The position numbers and the translations under genes were made by a program. Below are positions 22,726 to 36,344 of a stretch of DNA of 64,000 nt, piece by piece. Origin of the DNA: Phocoena phocoena. Its lineage: Eukaryota; Chordata; Mammalia; Artiodactyla; Phocoenidae. The stretch covers positions 2,233,001-2,297,000 of the forward strand of contig NC_089230.1 in the NCBI RefSeq assembly GCF_963924675.1, in the 5' to 3' direction. Position 1 is the stretch's first letter. Each line of letters starts with the position of its first letter. Under the pieces are notes generated by a model. That model ran no database searches. It was not told where the DNA came from and worked only from the letters and a program-made list of their open reading frames with translations.

Positions 22726-22985
22726 GGATGGCCAGCTCCCCACCTCGCGTCCACGACAACTACCCGGGGGGCGCTGAGCAGTCACGATGGTTACTTAAGA
22801 TTCTGCACTCCAAGCTTGAACGCAACTTCAGCAAGTGTCACTGTTGTTTAACAGGATTTCCTTCAGCTATTTTGTGTCGCAGAGCAGTTCATCAAAATGA
22901 GCGAGCAGAGCCTCCTTTACACAATTCCCATGCAGGTTCAATCACTAAATGACTAAGACACAGTCATAGCTGGAAAAAGATGCTG
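22726..22985 (+). other. GPR31: GPR31 3' flank, presumed 3' UTR
   Basis: Non-coding sequence after the GPR31 stop. I did not see a convincing AATAAA close by. Confidence 0.3.
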
Positions 22986-22989
22986 TGGT

Positions 22990-23130
22990 GGACCGGTGAC
23001 GCGGAAGGCGGTGGAAGCGGTGTTGCAGACGCGGTCCTGACTCCGTTTGGTGTTGGCAAGTCACTTTATCCTTCTATGCTTGAATGCAAAAAATGCAAAA
23101 ACTCTATGCGCTTTTTCTACTTACTGCACA
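22990..23130 (+). repeat. MIR-like SINE fragment
   Basis: 'ttggcaagtcactttatcct' and the following lines resemble the 3' half of a MIR element. Diverged. Confidence 0.5.
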
Positions 23131-24849
23131 GACTTGTGGTAACTGACATGGCGAAGTGGGGCTTTGGGTCTAAAAACAGGTTCCGCAGGGTGTAAGTGTC
23201 CTGAGCTCAGTTCTTAGCTCACAACTGATTGGTAAACTTGAGCTTCACCTGCACAGATTTTACACATTACATCCAAGACAACACCGTCAGCGCCCTCGTT
23301 TATTATAAGGAATACTTTCCTACTAAACGTCTCAAAATTGCTTCTAGTACTTTTTTTTAAGTTTGAATGCCTGAATACTTTTGAAACTCAATCTGCTTCC
23401 CCTGCTCTAAAAAAAAATCACTGTACTTTAAGCCTCCTGGGAGAAACACACAGCGTGAGATACCAATTTGCATGTGAAATGGTGATTTCCACCCAATGGC
23501 AACTCCTGAGGACAGCAGCTAGGGACCAGCCCGGGTGCAAGGCCACTGCAGGGAGGGTGGGCACAGCCCCTGGACACCAACAACGGCTGCATCTTTTCCT
23601 CTCACTCTTCTTAAATTATGTCCCAAATTTGTAGCTCATGCCGGTGACAAAGGATTTAGGAAGTCCGCTTCCTATCTGCCTTATCTCTCACTCTCTGTTC
23701 AAGGCGCTTGTGCTCTCCCCCAAAGGGACTCACCAAAGTGCTTAGAAGAGGCCTGGGGTCTGCGTGTAATACAGGGTCCCATGCAGCCCACACCGGGTGG
23801 CCTCACCTGGAGCTGCACCTGTACTGCCCCCAGGGAGAGACCTCTGCTTTTCCCAGGAGGTAGTCCTATGATCGCTGTAATAGTTAAGGTTAAAACTGCT
23901 GGCATTAGGCAATAGAAAAGGGCAAATCCTCACCCTCTCCCGGAGCTGTTTGCCTCCCGGGTAGGTTCCTTTTACCAGAACCAGACTTGAAATGCGGCGT
24001 GACCCCCACTATTGTGCTTCTGAAGGATGTAGACCCTGTTGACACCGCAGTGTAATGTGCCCAGTGGTCCCCAGGGGAGCGAGGGTCCCATCAGCAGCAT
24101 TGTGCTATTTTCTCGGGTTTTATTTCCTCCTTAGTGAACAGAATTTCAAAGGGCTTAGAAGGGAAATGTGACCAGATGAGATGCAAAGAGGTCAAATAAA
24201 ATTCTCTGATGGGAACATTCTATGCTGTGTTTCTTCCCTCTCAAAGAAAAGAAATGTCTCCATTTTTCTTCCTTTGGTCTTACTGCATATGCAATTTTTA
24301 ATGCTCCTTTTAAAAAAATCCAACATTTAATATAAATATTTTCCATATTATGATAAATTCCCCGTAAGCATTACTGATGACCTAATCGTCTTCCCAGAAG
24401 CTGTTTCTTAACCATTTCCCTGCTGATGACATCTAGATTCTTTACTCCCCACACAAGTAAATTCCACACCCCGAAAGCATGTACCCATCTACAGACATCA
24501 GGCGCCCTTAGGTGGGGCAAAGCCAGCTCATGTGGTTGTCTAGACAGGCCTGCTGGTGAACGCTGGGCACGAACACTTCTCACGCACGGTCGGTCCTGCC
24601 TGGCTCCCTCCACGATGCTACGGCCAGTGGCTCTGCCTGGCGAAACGGGGAGGTCTCCTCACAGCATTACTGCCTCTCAGGCTCTTGCTGACCTTCTCCT
24701 GGACTTGCCGTGGGATCCAGGAGCTTTGAAACCCCCATGTCTCGGCTAACCCCGGGGCGGCCTGACTCGGTTGGTCTGGGAGACATGGGTAGGTTCAAAG
24801 GCCCTTCATTAACCCCGTTACTGTGCAGCCAGGGCTGAGAGTCCCTGGG
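23131..24849. other. Intergenic, nothing recognised
   Basis: No gene or assignable repeat was seen. Confidence 0.35.
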
Positions 24850-25065
24850 TTACTGGCCACGGTCAGAGCCTTTGGGTCAGCATCTGCTCGGTCACTTCCC
24901 TGCTCTGTGACCCGGGACAATTCACCGAACCGCTCTGAACTTTCCTCTTCCATAAAATGGGGATAATAACAACAGACCGTACGGGATTATTGTGGAGACC
25001 AAATAATACATAAAACTCTGTTGGGCACAGAGCCTGGCACACGACAATATTCAGTGGGTGTTACT
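24850..25065 (+). repeat. MIR SINE
   Basis: Clear MIR phrases: 'ccctgctctgtgacccgg', 'tcttccataaaatggggat', 'cacagagcctggcacacg'. Confidence 0.85.
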
Positions 25066-26404
25066 TTGCTGTTTCCAAGTGATAGGTTTATACCCTGATC
25101 TTTGTTTACGTCTCCAACAGTCTGTGGGCCCTTTGCAGACACAGCTTTTCGCCAGTACACCCTCAACACAGAGCCTCGTGAACTGGGTGTCAAGCCGTTC
25201 TGCTAGGTCAAAGCTTTATTACTATTCTTTCTTTCTAGTAATTCTTTTCTGCATATTTTCTAAGGATTCTGTGGAAAGGACAATGCTTTGTAGTGGAAGC
25301 TTCAGGATCCTCTGAACACCCATCTCTGAGGATGTTTTGGTCACCCTGTCCTGTCACTCCCGTCAAAGACACCAGCTCTGCACTCAGACAGTTGTCTGCT
25401 TTAAAGACGTAGAGTGACAAGGTTCTCGTGTTCTCCAAATTATTTTCTCTGAGAAAAGGAAAAGACTCAAAATGAAAGTGTGATTAAAGAGCACACGGTA
25501 GGCCTCAGAACCACAGCTATTTGCTACCAGTAGCAGATTTTGGTTTCTTTTCCCGTGTGACTCGCTTCTTGTAAGACAGCAGGTACCCAGCCCTGGCTGC
25601 GAGGCTTGTAAATCTCAGAACTGTCTTAATCCCGACATATTCAGGAGCCCAGATCTTCATGTGAGTGGTGCATTTCTTTCCCTATTCAGGTAATGCCATC
25701 CCTGTTTCAAAATCCTGGTCATCTACGCCTTTTTCTTTCCAAAATCCAGCAGAGGCCACTGAGCCCTCCCTGCACACACCCTGCAGGTGCCGGTGTGCTG
25801 TCTGGGACACTCCAGTCTCTGTCCTGGGAATCCCTACCCGCCACTCAGGTCCAGCCTCTGGGACCTACCTCTGACATGCCCCAGCCAGACCCCAGCATAG
25901 CGCCTGACTCAACCTAGCCCAAAGGCCTTCCGTGGGCCTCACGTCTGCTCTCCCCACCCAGTCAGCTCCTTGCACGGGGCCTGGCACACAGTAGACGCTT
26001 AATAAATCTGTGGAATAAACACATAAACAAATCAACCAGGTTTAAAGTTAAAAAGTTCACTTTATCCACTATTTAATAGGTTTTTTTTTTTTTAATTCAC
26101 TTTGAAACACTAGATCCAGAGGCAAACTTAAAATTGTATCGTAAAGAATCTTCTAGGGAAACACAATACAAAGGAAAATATAATCTTCCTCTATATTTTC
26201 ATAATAACTTCTGCCAAGAATTCAGGCAACGATTTTGATCTATCTAAGGGTCGGGATGGCGAACGGATACCATGTTTGGCCGTGGCCTTGGCGGGAACTG
26301 GGAAATGCATCACGTACCTCTCAGAGGCTTCCCGAGCACACCGCCCGTGCTCACGGGAACACCCCCTCCACAAACAACAGTCATCCTCAAAATGTCTCTT
26401 TTAT
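25066..26404. other. Intergenic, mostly unassigned
   Basis: A short MIR-type end ('cctggcacacagtagacgct') occurs near 25980-26025. No gene recognised. Confidence 0.35.
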
Positions 26405-27150
26405 AAAACTGGGGTAAAATGTACGATCTGACCCGTTTTAAGCACACAGTTCAGTAGCATTAAGTACCTTCACACCACTATGCGACATCGACACCATCCA
26501 TCTCCAGGACGTTTTTGTCGTCCCAAACTGACGCTCTGGCCCCATTAAACGCTAGCTCCCCTGCCCCTCCCCCAGCTCCTCCCTCACCCCCTCCTTTCTG
26601 TCCCTAAGGGTTTGACTCCTCCAGAAACTTCACATACGTAGAAGCAGACAGTACTTGGCTTTTCTCTTAATGGTTATTTCACTGCACATAACGTCCTCGG
26701 ATTTCGTCTATGTTGCAGCCTGTGTCAGTCTTTCCTTCCTTTTTAAGGCTGAATGATCATCCACTGCACAAATGCACTGCGTTCCATTTATCCATGGGTG
26801 TCAGCGGACACGTGGGTTTCTTCCTCTTCTTGGCCGTTGTGAATAACGCTGCTATGAACATGGGTGTGCAAATATCTCTTCAAGACCCTGGTTTCAGTTC
26901 TCTTGAGTCTATACGCAGAAGAGGAATGCTGGGTCATAGGATAATTCTAGCTTTAGTTGTTTGAGGACTCTCCATACTGCCTCCACAGCGGCTGCACCAG
27001 TGTCCACTCCCACCAGCAGTGCAAGGGCTCCAATTTCCCCACACCCTCGCCAACACTTGTTGTTTTCTGGTTTTGTTTTTTCTTTGTTTGTTTGTTTGTT
27101 TTTTACAGTAGCCATCCTAATGGACGTGAAGTGGAGAAATGCTTCTTTGA
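26405..27150 (-). repeat. Old L1 fragment, reverse orientation
   Basis: The text 'gaggactctccatactgcct', 'gcagtgcaagggctccaatt' and 'gtgaataacgctgctatgaa' matches the antisense of an old L1 ORF2/3' region. It is diverged and contains a (TTTG)n tract. Confidence 0.8.
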
Positions 27151-29083
27151 AAATCGGGAAATGCTTGGTAACGTCAGAGACTAAGAAGAAGACATCGTGT
27201 GCCTGGATCCCGGAGCACCAGGCCCAGGCCCACCATGAGTTCGTTTGTGGCCAGACTGTTCTCTAACCCACCGAGATCTCACACAGTGTCTGGTTCTAAG
27301 GCTCTATTTCACTGAAACCATAGGCCTGAGGACAAGTGCACGGGGGATTGTCAGAGAGGCCGTCCCCTGGATGCAGAGTCGTGCCTCTCCTCTCCCAAAT
27401 CTCAGCCACAGATAGCGGCCGTGCCCTTGGCCCTAAAGTCAGGACCAGACAGGCTGCCGTCCAGCTGGGAGTCCTTCGGCCCCGGCTGAAGTTTAGCCCT
27501 GCTGCTCTTTGGCCAAGGGACCTCAGGCACATCACCTTGTGGAGGTTACATCTTCATCTGAAAAGTGAGGGCGACGACCCTTTCCTGGAAGGATGGCTGG
27601 GAGGACAGCTGACCACCCAGGGCCATGTCCTGACCCATCCACGCTCGATGTCACGGGGTCTTCAGTGAAAGGGCCCCTGCAAGACAGCAGTCTGTGGGCT
27701 GTGATCAGAAAAAAGGAGAACCGGGACGTGCGAGGCGCCGTCCCACTTCACACCCTTCCCCTCCCCCAACCCGGCACCCACAGCCCAGTCTCTGCCCGCC
27801 TCTCTCTGCCGTACACGCCAGCCCGGCCCCGTGGCCTCTCCCTCTCATGCGGGGTTACAGACGCTCCTCCATGGTCCGGGCTCTTTTATCTTCTCTTCAA
27901 TCCGACAGGCTTTCCACTAATCGGGCAGGTGGTCTGAGGGTGTAGATGGTCTACACTCGCACACACAGGGCGTGCTGGGCCGAGTTTTGCCAGCCAGTAC
28001 TGGACCCACTTCTATGCAGCCGTGTGCTGGTACCAGGCTGTCTGGGAAGAGACAACAGCCCTGACTTGCAGCAGTCGAGAGGTGTTAACACTCCCATGTG
28101 GCTGACTTGAAACTGTGACCGACTCACAGCGGCTTCCCGAAGGCTCCCCGATGAGTCCGCAGCCGTGGCCCCCTCTCTCCCCCTGTCCTGGCCATCAGTC
28201 CCCGGGAATGATGTGCATGTCACTCCCGCACCTCTGGTCATCCGACAAGGACAAAATGAAATGCGCTAAGAAGAGAAGAATCTCCCGCAGACCTCGGGGC
28301 GGGCGGGGGGGAGAAGTTCCCACTAAGGGTTGGCAAGGGGGATGCTCGGGAGGGTGTAAGGCACCCGTGATCCTGCGCCAGCATTTAACCCTGTCAGCCC
28401 TGCTCGTTGTCAACCAAAAGTATCACGTGTCCCTTCTGGAGACTTCTGGAAACATCCTGCAAAGAGAGCTTGTCTTAAAGGCCACCAAAAGTCCAGTCAA
28501 ACCCAGGCACCCAGAAGAAACCTAGTGGGATGCTTGAAGTGTGAGCTTTAGTAAGTGGAGGATAACGGAAGGTAAGACCTCGGATTTCCGAAGAACTAAC
28601 AGGAAGCAATGTGCTTCGGCAGATGGTACGTGAAGAGGTCGGACATTCTCAGGCTGGAATTCCAGCTTCTCCACTTACGGTTTCCAACTGTCCCCCTAGA
28701 GCTGCATGGCCACGCTGTTTGCACGTCTGCAGCGAGGAGGTGATGCGAGTGTGTGCCCAGTGAGATTGGTGTGTCCTCTGAGATGCTCGCATGATAAAAC
28801 CTCCTGGTCCCACACGTCTGGACACACTGAGCTCGGGGCCCTGGCTGGGTCAGGCTCAGTCCTCCTTTCCCTAAGGAGTGAATAAAACAGCATCACATCT
28901 ACAGACAGAGGGAACTAAGATGATTTTTGGAGAATATCTTAAATGAAAACTTACAAATGCACGTGATATTCACCAAAACCGCTACAAGATCTCCCTTTCA
29001 CGTATTTTACTGGAAAAGTATATAATAACACAGAACTTCTTTCTTAAGTGTTCTAATCAAGGAGAGCATCAGATGGGATGAAG
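27151..29083. other. Intergenic, nothing recognised
   Basis: GC-variable unique sequence. Open frames at 27336-27937 and 28115-28525 were inspected and have no recognisable domain or splice structure. Confidence 0.35.
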
Positions 29084-29350
29084 TGAGAGAGTGGCATGGA
29101 CATATATACACTACCAAACGTAAGGTAGATAGCTAGTGGGAAGCAGCCGCGTGGCACAGGGAGATCAGCTCGGTGCTTTGTGACCACCTAGAGGGGTGGG
29201 ATAGGGAGGGTGGGAGGGAGGGAGATGCAAGAGGGAAGAGATATGGGAACATATGTATATGTATAACTGATTCACTTTGTTATAAAGCAGAAACTAACAC
29301 ACCATTGTAAAGCAATTATACTCCAATAAAGATGTTAAAAAAAAAAAGAG
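29084..29350 (+). mobile_element. L1 3' end, young
   Basis: Almost identical to the L1 3' UTR at 4932-5351 over its last 260 bp, ending 'ccaataaagatgttaaa' plus poly-A. Severely 5'-truncated. Confidence 0.9.
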
Positions 29351-30536
29351 TAACAGCAGGAATATTAGGTCCAAACTATTCTTATTTCCTAAGTTAAACC
29401 AACTGACTACGGCACAGCGGGAACTGGGGGAGGAGGTGGGGTCTCTTCGAGCCGTCCTTAGCACGAGGGCGCCGACCTCCTTAGGGCCCCGCCTTCCTTT
29501 CTACACCTCGGGGTGCTCTAGTGTCCGTCCTGGTGAGCCCTGGGGGCCGCACTTCCAGACAGCGCCTGCTCCCCGGACGCGGAGATGCCACCGGAAGTCA
29601 TGCGGGAACAGGCACCTGAATGTGCCAAAGGGCTGGGTGGAGCTGAGACCCCCCTCCTCCCAGGGCCGCTCCTGGCCCCAGGCTGGGCTGTCAGGGAACA
29701 CAATGGAACCTTCTACCCGAGGTCCAGCCCCTGACAAGCAGCACAGGACGCTTTCCACATTTTCATTCAAATGGGACGGTTTGCGCAGTGGGCCACTTTG
29801 CACGGACCAGACAACAGTCTTCGTTCTGTGACATTTTACGTTACATCCAAGCAGTTTCTTGATCCTGTAAAGGGAGATCACGGCAGGAGATTGTGCTCCA
29901 GACGATTCCTGTTGATCCTCGATGCCCGGGCAGCCCTGGCAGACAGAGATTCAGAGAGGGGAGGACACAGATCTGTGTGCAGTGGACGGGGGGAGAGAGA
30001 GGGAGGAAGGGACGGGGTTTCGGGCCCAGACCCCAGGGGCCCTGCACAGCCGCTGCCCCGGTCACCCGGCTGTGCACTGCGCCATCACTGCAGCAATCTG
30101 ACAGCCCTGGGAGGCGTCTCTCCAGTCTGCTGCTGCGTCTGGATGGTTAAATCATTCTCAATCTCAGAATTCTTTAACAGCTGCCCAAGGGCTGCGTTCA
30201 GCCCACAGAAGGCTTTTGATTGACTCACAAGTTATTTTTAATGACTTTATATTACACGTAGTTAAAAAAGAACCCAAGGCTCTGCCTTTTTAAAAGTTCA
30301 GATTTTCAGCTCTTCTTGAAAAGTGGCAGATCCGCCAGCCCTGGACGCACACTCCCCCGGCACTGGTGGGGTTGGAGCCCCACTCCTCGGGTGGGTTTCA
30401 CCTACCAGTCCCTGCGTCTCGGCTGGTGGGTGTCCTTCCTGGTCCCAGCGAGCGTTTACGCCATCGTAGACCCTGATCTACACCTCACTGAGTTTCAAAC
30501 GCAGTTTTCAGTTGCCCCTTCTGGGTAAGTGTGACA
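29351..30536. other. Intergenic, nothing recognised
   Basis: GC-rich in the first half, no gene recognised. Confidence 0.35.
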
Positions 30537-30790
30537 GTTAATTGTCTGCGTCCGCTTGGCCAGACAGTGGTGCCCAGCAACTCATCAGACACAAACCCAG
30601 TTGTTGCGAGAAGGTGCCTGTGGACGAGGTCAGTGTCGTGAGCAAAGGAGACCCCCCCACTTAGCGTGGTGGGCCTCGTCCAATCAGGAGAAGGCCTTAG
30701 AGACAGAGCCCCGAGGTTTCCCAGAGAAGGAGGCATTCTGCCCCCAGACCGAACACAGAAACCCGCCGGAGCTTGCAGCCCTGTGAGCTT
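30537..30790 (+). repeat. MLT1-like LTR fragment
   Basis: 'gtgacagttaattgtctgcg' and 'gtgggcctcgtccaatcagg' followed by 'agaaggcctta' resemble an MLT1-class MaLR LTR. The subfamily is uncertain. Confidence 0.5.
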
Positions 30791-33039
30791 CATTCAGCCT
30801 TGTCACCCTCACAGACGTCGGAGTCAAGTCCTCTAAAGAATCCCTGTATCTGTGCACACAGCTGTGTCTGCTACCTGCTCTGTCCCTCAGGAAGGAGAGC
30901 TCTCCTCCACTCTTGCTGTCCGCCTTCCCACTTAGCAGAGGCAGCGATCCCAGTGACGGCTGCCAGTGCAGATCTTCAAAAGATTTGCTTTTATCACTTT
31001 ATTTCTGTTTCCATCACCCCCAGTCTCTCTCACTCACATCTCTTCATGCTCTTAATTGCAGGCTTCACCTGGGCCTCTGCCGCCTTCTCATCCAGAGTGT
31101 CCTCCTGTTCTTTGACGCCCTCGTTTCTCCCCCGACACGCTTTCAGACCCCTGTCTCTGGCTTTTCTCTACGATCTTCTTGTACCTGCGCTGGGGTCAGT
31201 CCAGAGCCCCCAGAGCTCGTGCATTTGGTTTCTGTTCAACATGAACCCGAACGGTTCTCGGTTAGATTCAGCCTATATAGGGTCCGGCTGTATGTTTGTG
31301 CAGCCCCGTTAAACTTGAATGTTCAGTGCAGAAGGCAGGTTTGTTTCTGACCTCTGGACAAAAGCTCAAACTGCTCTGTTATCTATACATTCGTATGATA
31401 CCTTTTTTCATTGAGCAAGAAAAAAGCGGCCAGGTCTCACCAAAATCCTAACCCCATCCAGCACCTGCATGAAATGCAATCACCAGTTCTGAACTACGTT
31501 TTTCTCAGTTAAAACTCAACAAAGGTATATTTCATAATAGCAGTTATTCCCAAATTAAAACTACAGGCAAAAGAAACCTTCTTTAACCCTGAACAGGAAA
31601 CTGGGGCGCGAACACACTGGCCGTTCTAGAGAAAATAAATGTGTTTCAGGGAAATAATTCCTCCAGGCAGCCACGAGCTCGGCTCGGGGGAGACTCAGGT
31701 GCATTGTTTTTGTTTCTAAATGTGAATTTCAACGTCGAGTGGGAGAAGTTCCCGAAGTCTTTAATGACTCACTTTTCTCATTTTTACTGGAACTGTGATG
31801 CAATCATACTTCTATTATCTGAGACTGCAGTCCAGCTGCACAGCAACAAGCCTGTTATTCTTATTAACAAGCCTGGGACTCTCCTGTGATTATATTATTT
31901 TACCCACAACACATTAAAAGCATTACAGCTTTAATCTATGGCTAAAACACTTAGTTTGATTCCCAACACCAGCATCCAAAAATTTTAAGAGCTGGCTGCC
32001 TAGAAAAACGCATTGGCTATTACTTTTGCCAATACAAAGGTAAACACCGTTAAGATAAAGGGAGAAGACAATAAAAACGTGGTAGCAAAATTACCTGGAA
32101 AGTGACCATAGTTACCTAGAGACCATGGTAACTTAGCAGTCGCAATACTTGAAAATTAAATTCCCAACCTGACATTTAAGGGGTGTGGGGGTGTGTGTGT
32201 GATGGGAGGAGACTGAGAAAAGTGAACAGGTTCACCAGCAGAGAGGCAGACAAAGGGACTCTGCGTCCTCAGTGGGCAAGTGATGGAAGGGGCGTCCAGT
32301 GGATTCTGACCAGAGGACTCACGGGCTCTTTGCCCTTTCACACTGGACAGCAGCTTGAGTGTCTGCAGGTGGGAAGGGGCTTCCTGGGCGCTGGTGACAG
32401 GCGGATGCTCCCCTCCTGGTCCTGCCCAGCTGCCTGGTAGCCATGGTGGCCGTCACCAGCCTGGAGAGACCTCGGGGCCGAAGTTCCTGGCGAGTGTCCG
32501 GCCGGTGTCTCTTCCTCAGTTGTGAGACATCGACAGATTCCTTCAGCCCCGAGGGTGGGCGCACAGGGTATGAAAGTCACCAGGTGAGGGTTCAGGAAGC
32601 CCAGCTGTGACTTAACAGGAGGGTCGTCATAATTCCCACACAGAGGGCTCTGCGTCTGCTCCTCTGGGTCTGCTGTCCCACCTCCACACTCAGCTTGGGT
32701 CTCACGGGGCCTGCGACTTGCACCCTCTTTGCCCAGACAAATCGGAACAGCAAGGCTGGCATTTCAAGTGGGACCGAAGTATTTATGGAGAGCAAAGCTA
32801 GGAACCAAGTGCCGACGACAGGCCAGGCTTTCTAGGCACAGGGTGCGGACTTGAAAAATGGCCCCCTGACCACAGGGCCGCCCCTGGGGACCTTCTGCCG
32901 TTTGAACAGAAGAATGTGTGCTTTTCACACAGTGAAATGGAATGGAATGCAGTGGAATCAGAGCTGCAGCCCAGCCCCAGAGGTCAGGGAGAGTCGGGCA
33001 GAAAAGGTACTTGAGTATGAAAGTGTTAAAATCTGTGTC
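30791..33039. other. Intergenic, nothing recognised
   Basis: The open frame at 30773-31312 is Ser/Leu-rich without a domain. No gene could be supported. Confidence 0.35.
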
Positions 33040-34100
33040 TTCCTCTGTGTGTCAATTAGACGAACACGCTTTGGGTGTGGAACCACGTGCTAGACACTGG
33101 TTGTCACTGGTGAGACAGACACGATCCTGCCCTAACGCCGGCTCGTCTAGAGTTCGGCACAGACTCTAAGAAGTGAAATACATAGAACAAACGGGGGACG
33201 GAATGTGTGAGAGGCTAGGAGGCCACCAAGAGGATGCATGGGGACCCACCCGGGTCAGGGAGAGACGTCAGGAAGGCCTCACCAAGAAGGGCGCCTTCCA
33301 AGGAAACCTGGCGGGAAGAGCAAGCGTGATCCGTGCCCAAAGAGGAGCGTCCAGGCGGAGAGGACAGTGCCAAGGAGGGAAGGCACGGCCTTGGGAGGAA
33401 GGGGGCCAAGCTCTGGCTGGGACCCTGGGCGTGAGAGGGGCCTGAGGTGGGTAGGGGGCAATGGGGCCCAGGATGTCAGGCCCAGCGGGGGGCAGTCAGG
33501 ATTGTCTTCTAACTGCAAGGTCAGTGACTGAAAGGGGTTAAGCAGGGAACAGAGAGGATGCACTTTGGGTTTACAAATCCACTCGGGCTGCAGTGTGAAG
33601 GCAGAAGGGAGGGTGAGAAGACAGGCCATGGTGCTACTGCAATGGTCTGTGTGAAAGAAGATGTGGTGGGTTGAGGGGCAGTGGGCCCCGCTATGCAGAG
33701 ACATGCTGGGAGACAGAGCCGGCGGGCCTGGAGATAGCCTGGAAAGCCAGCCTGGAACGGGGGCTTTCCAGGGAGTGGGCTTGGTAAACACGGTGGGCAG
33801 AGGCAACAGTCATCAAGAAGAGAAAGACCGGTGCAAATCAGCTCTCTGGGAAAGATGGAGTGCTCGTCAAGTTCAGTGTGGAATTTGAGGCCTGGTGGAG
33901 GTATCTGGCGGGCACATCCAAGAGACAGGTCTGTCTGCCAGCCCAGAACTTTAGGGAAAGTTCCAGACGTGTCATCAGCATGTGGGGGGGGTGGGGTCCG
34001 GAAATCCAGGGGTGGGAGGCGGCCTGGGTGGGAGGCACGTGGGGAGGGAGGGAGTCCAGTCGGAGCGGCTCTGTGTCGTGGGGGCGGGTAGAGCAGGAGG
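33040..34100 (+). repeat. Ancient interspersed repeat, family not assigned
   Basis: Phrases such as 'gctagacactggttgtcact', 'aggaaggcctcaccaagaag' and 'gcagtgtgaaggcagaag' belong to a common old mammalian repeat whose name I cannot settle by eye. Open frames on both strands across it are repeat translation. Confidence 0.4.
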
Positions 34101-34491
34101 GGCCCCCACGGCAGCACAGAGGATGAGCCGCGGGAGAGAACGCCCCTGGCCAGGATACGTTTGGAGATGCTGCTGAGAGGCAGGTGGCCCCTGGGTCTGA
34201 GGAGATGGCCACCAAGGTCATGAACGTCTCCAGAACTGCCACCCCGCAGCCCCTGCTCTCCAGATGTGGTGGGTCAGCGGAGGGTCTCTGCGTGGTGGCA
34301 GAGACCTGACCTTGGAAGTCAGGTCTGCGGGTGACCGAGGACAGCTCGTTGGGAAAGCTTTCCCCAAAGGCGAGGCTGTCAGCAGCCTTTGATGGGGGTC
34401 TCCGGTGCGGCCACCCCTCCTCGCCCATCAATCACCGGCAGACCAGATGCAGGGACATCTCACCTGGAGCCCCTATGACCGCAGCCTGCGT

Positions 34492-34505
34492 CCAGCAGGT
34501 GGCGG
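34492..34505 (+). promoter_or_regulatory. CTCF-like motif, full consensus match
   Basis: ccagcaggtggcgg matches CCASYAGRKGGCRS at all 14 positions. It lies between GPR31 and CCR6. Orientation is opposite to, and pointing away from, the weaker motif at 13623-13636. Confidence 0.55.
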
Positions 34506-34509
34506 CAGC

Positions 34510-36344
34510 GCCCCGTCCAGGAGGCCAGTGGGCAGCGCATCTCTGGTGAAGTAAGGACCCTTGTAAGGACCCCCTTTACAGCGTCTCATAGATGCACTTG
34601 TTCACTACTAGCGTGGAGAGATGTACTGGGTCATCGCCTACATGCTCGGTTCAGAAAAAGGACCCCCAGATGTCCTTTGTAAACTCAAATTCTTAAATTC
34701 AAGGAGCCAGTTAATCTTTCAAAATGAGGCAGAGAAATAAAACTTTCTCATTAAAATATTAACCCTGATTCCAAACACGGTACTTGGGCAATTCAGACTG
34801 ACCAGGTTACCACGAAGGTGGGGAGGGAGGCCGCTCCTGGGCGGAGGGGGCTGGACCGACCCCTCTTCTCAGAGACCCTGGCCAAGACCATCCCCGCTTC
34901 TTGTGCTCTGTTCTTTCTACTGCAACTTGAACGTGTCTTTAAAATTTGCAACCTTTGCTCTTTTTTTTGAAGTGAGTGGTACAGCTGCCCTTCCTTCCCT
35001 TGAAGTTCATTTTCCACCATCTCCCCTCCCCTCCCCTCCCCTCCCACAGAGTAACAGTCCATGGTGACAGAACTGTGGTGTATTCACTGTTATTACACGT
35101 GTGTGGACACGTGGCCGCCCAGTGGGAGACATTTCTCCAACTTTCTTTCACCTTGTTGTAACCACACAACTAAGTTGAGGCCAATAGGTTGGGAGAAGTG
35201 ATTCCCACAACTTTCAGATTGTGCCCTTAAAGGAAAGGCCACCTGCCTCCCCCTTTTCCTCTTTCTGTTGCCTGGGGCGAAAATGTGAAAGAGGGAGTTA
35301 CAGCAGCCCCCTTGCACCATGAAGACAGACTGAAGTTGAGGACAACGGCATCCCGCTAGCGTCCTGGATTGTCTACCTGGGCTCGAATACAAGAGAGAAA
35401 TAAACCAAGGGATCAGAAAAGATACAGCTCCTACTGCTAGCTCTTGTAGATTTTCCTAAATAAAACATCAGGAAAATTAGTATATTCGCAAATGCAACTC
35501 AAGCAAGAACGTAAGAAAGCAATCTGGCAATTCGCAGTGAGTGTGGTGGGTGTTCATATACTGAACCATAAAACGTGAAAATAAGTCACAGCTGCTCGTT
35601 CTGAGCTCTGCTTCCGCAGCCTCCCCGCGTGTAAAGTCCCTGAGCACAAAGACGGCATATGTACCTCTGGCTCCCACAGGGCAGTGAGCTCCACATCCGA
35701 GGACCTGAACTCCGTGAGGGCTGCAGCGATTCGAATGGTCTTCCCGCAGTTGTGAGGGAGGATACGGGCTGCTCTAGGAATCGGATGAGATAACAGAGGC
35801 CTCTGAAGTCTCGAGCCAGGAGTGCCCTGTTTGTATAAATGGGTGGGCGAAGGGGGTCCCACCCCCCTGGCACCGTCACAGCTGCCTTCTGCAGCCACAG
35901 CTGCTGCCCACCACCCTGAGGCCCCCGAGAGAAGAGGGTGCTCTCGACATCAAGTACAGAAGTGGCCCAAGTTTGGGGAAATTCCCACTGCACTGAAGAG
36001 CTGGAGGGTGAAGCAGGGAGGTGGGAGAAGCCCCCTCCCCCAAGGGGGCATGGAGGGCGGCAGACTGGCCAGCAGAGATCCTCAGAGGAGGGCCATCCGC
36101 GGTGGGAGCGTCAGCGCTCAGTTACTGTGCGGGCTGACCAGGCAGGTGTGGCTGACCAGCACCACAGTGTCCGTTGTCGTCCTCATGTTATGGGGATATG
36201 CACCTGAAAACTGAAAGCCTGAACTGGGAATGACTACCTGGAACCCAACTTACCAGAAAGGGGGACACCACCCGGAAATGAATTATCACGTGTCTGAAAT
36301 TAACTCGAATATGAAAAGTTGCTCTGCCTTTAGAAACCTAGCTG
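34510..36344. other. Intergenic, nothing recognised
   Basis: Only a (CCCCT)n tract at 35021-35045 stands out. Confidence 0.35.

Noticed and set aside
30773..31350. 179-codon Ser/Leu-rich open frame
   Set aside because: Overlapping frames of similar length on the same strand, no domain, no splice signals; probably chance in a pyrimidine-rich region.
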